NCBI GenBank assembly: GCA_903903935.1 | Contig: CAIVAX010000211.1 | Coordinates: forward strand, 1 to 6,389 | Source: an uncultured Hyphomicrobiales bacterium | Lineage (GTDB): Bacteria; Pseudomonadota; Alphaproteobacteria; Rhizobiales; Beijerinckiaceae | Length of the DNA stretch: 6,389 nucleotides | Direction of reading: 5' to 3' | Part shown: in pieces, positions 5,685 to 6,389 of the stretch | Numbering within the stretch: the stretch's first letter is position 1 | How the letters are laid out: the number at the start of each line of letters is the position of its first letter | Made by a program: the position numbers and the translations under genes | Notes under the pieces: generated by a model | Database searches by the model: none | What the model saw: only the letters and a program-made list of their open reading frames with translations | Told to the model about the DNA's origin: nothing

Positions 5685-6389
5685 ATGACAAACATATCTC
5701 GCTTGATAATCTCTGCGTGGACATACTCAGCCCGCACTTACTCTGCCCGAACTTGGACTCATCTGGGTCTGCTGGGCATGGCGGCTTTATGGGGCGCGTC
5801 TTGGCCTTGGGGGCAGGTTGTGGCGCAAGCCATGCCGCCGCTGGCCGCAGCCAGTTTGCGCTTTATTTTAGCAAGCTGCGTGCTCCTCCTCTGGCTGGCG
5901 CGAACAGGACGCCTCAGAGGCTTGCTCGCGCTCAGCCCGCAGCAATGGCTGGGCATGGCGATCGCCTCCAGCGTTGGTGTTTTGGGTTATTCGATGTTTT
6001 TCATGCTGGCGCTCAAAACTGTTCCCGCCAGCAGAGCGACTATGGTTGTTGCGCTCAATCCTGTTCTCACCATGCTGTTTGCATCAATTCTTTTTCGCGA
6101 GGCGGTGAATGGGATGATGGTGACAGGCGTGATTCTGGCTGTCACTGGGGCGCTGACTGCGCTCACCAATGGATCTCTTCTAGCTTTGCATCCTAGCCAA
6201 TCGAGTATGGGAGAGATTTTGTTACTGGGATGTGCGCTGTGCTGGGTGGCGTATACTTTGATTGGGCGGCGCGTGCTGACCAGTTTGGATTCTCTCACCA
6301 CGACGACAGTGACAGCTGTCATTGGCGCGCTGCTCTTGCTGCTGGCTAGCCTTGTGCTGGAGGGGCCGCAGGCCTGGCTCGATCTTGTC
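5685..6389 (+). CDS. EamA/DMT-superfamily permease, N-terminal part
   Basis: An open frame of 235 codons continues past the right edge. The product is very hydrophobic, with about seven predicted membrane segments: residues 32-50 (LLGMAALWGASWPWGQ), 55-73, 90-108, 117-134, 137-155, 168-186 and 205-221. The pattern of GASWP near the start, the second-half LNPVLTMLFASILFREAV block and GILLLGCALCWVAY-like segments is typical of 10-helix EamA drug/metabolite transporters of the inner membrane. The substrate cannot be predicted. The ATG at 5685 has only a weak GGA about 6 nt upstream. An in-frame ATG at 5667 would add six basic residues. The N-terminus before helix 1 is unusually long and carries a TYSAR-TYSAR repeat. 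The gene is divergent from the phosphoesterase and richer in GC than its neighbours. No Pho box faces it. Confidence 0.88.
   Translation, partial: MTNISRLIISAWTYSARTYSARTWTHLGLLGMAALWGASWPWGQVVAQAMPPLAAASLRFILASCVLLLWLARTGRLRGLLALSPQQWLGMAIASSVGVLGYSMFFMLALKTVPASRATMVVALNPVLTMLFASILFREAVNGMMVTGVILAVTGALTALTNGSLLALHPSQSSMGEILLLGCALCWVAYTLIGRRVLTSLDSLTTTTVTAVIGALLLLLASLVLEGPQAWLDLV
5721..5750 (+). repeat. Diverged 15-nt tandem duplication in the permease N-terminus
   Basis: ACATACTCAGCCCGC is followed immediately by ACTTACTCTGCCCGA. These differ at three positions and both encode TYSAR, so two of the changes are synonymous third-base changes and the third is the wobble base of Arg. The repeat lies in the cytoplasmic tail before the first membrane helix and keeps the reading frame. 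It is likely a small in-frame duplication of no clear function. Confidence 0.6.

Noticed and set aside
5685..5691. A TTGTCAT heptamer on the minus strand as another Pho box
   Set aside because: It overlaps the permease start codon, has no good partner at 11-bp spacing on either side, and is too far upstream compared with the better array at 5603-5642.
5615..6196. A 193-codon plus-strand ORF overlapping the permease
   Set aside because: It is in another frame of the permease gene, its product is cysteine- and histidine-rich low-sense sequence, and the overlapping frame gives clear EamA membrane segments.
5987..6322. A 111-codon minus-strand ORF within the permease
   Set aside because: It is antisense to a well-supported membrane protein and has no recognisable feature.

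Overview
The window looks like a phosphate-starvation (Pho regulon) and membrane-lipid-remodelling locus from an alphaproteobacterium of intermediate GC content. That placement is inferred from the btaA-btaB pair, a Shine-Dalgarno-led gene style with GTG starts, and a GT4 lipid glycosyltransferase of alphaproteobacterial flavour. The genus cannot be told from the sequence. No rRNA, tRNA, CRISPR array or insertion sequence was seen.

Layout. (1) Positions 1-557, minus strand: the N-terminal part of a GT4 glycosyltransferase that runs off the left edge. (2) 558-810: a divergent intergenic region with a strong Pho-box-like element facing the glycosyltransferase, a second one facing btaA, and a hairpin that would pair the btaA ribosome binding site. 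(3) 811-2734, plus strand: btaA and btaB, overlapping by 8 nt, which make the phosphorus-free betaine lipid DGTS from diacylglycerol. (4) 2735-2989: a leader region with a Pho-box candidate, hairpins and a possible 44-codon proline-containing upstream ORF that ends 8 nt inside phoH. (5) 2990-3727, plus strand: a short PhoH ATPase. (6) 3728-3871: a convergent gap with one long inverted repeat. (7) 3872-5566, minus strand: a Tat-exported calcineurin-like phosphoesterase. (8) 5567-5684: a second divergent region with an 11-bp-phased array of Pho-box-like units facing the phosphoesterase. (9) 5685-6389, plus strand: the N-terminal two thirds or so of an EamA/DMT-family permease, visibly richer in GC and running off the right edge.

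How the parts may work together. When phosphate is scarce, PhoB would switch on synthesis of non-phosphorus lipids: betaine lipid from BtaA/BtaB and probably glycolipid from the GT4 enzyme, both drawing on diacylglycerol. The exported phosphoesterase could release phosphate from organic esters outside the cytoplasm. PhoH is a cytoplasmic ATPase classically induced by phosphate starvation. The EamA permease has no visible link to phosphate and may simply be a neighbour. The pathway itself is known; the less ordinary signals are regulatory (an RBS-sequestering hairpin before btaA, an overlapping leader ORF before phoH, and phased Pho-box arrays).
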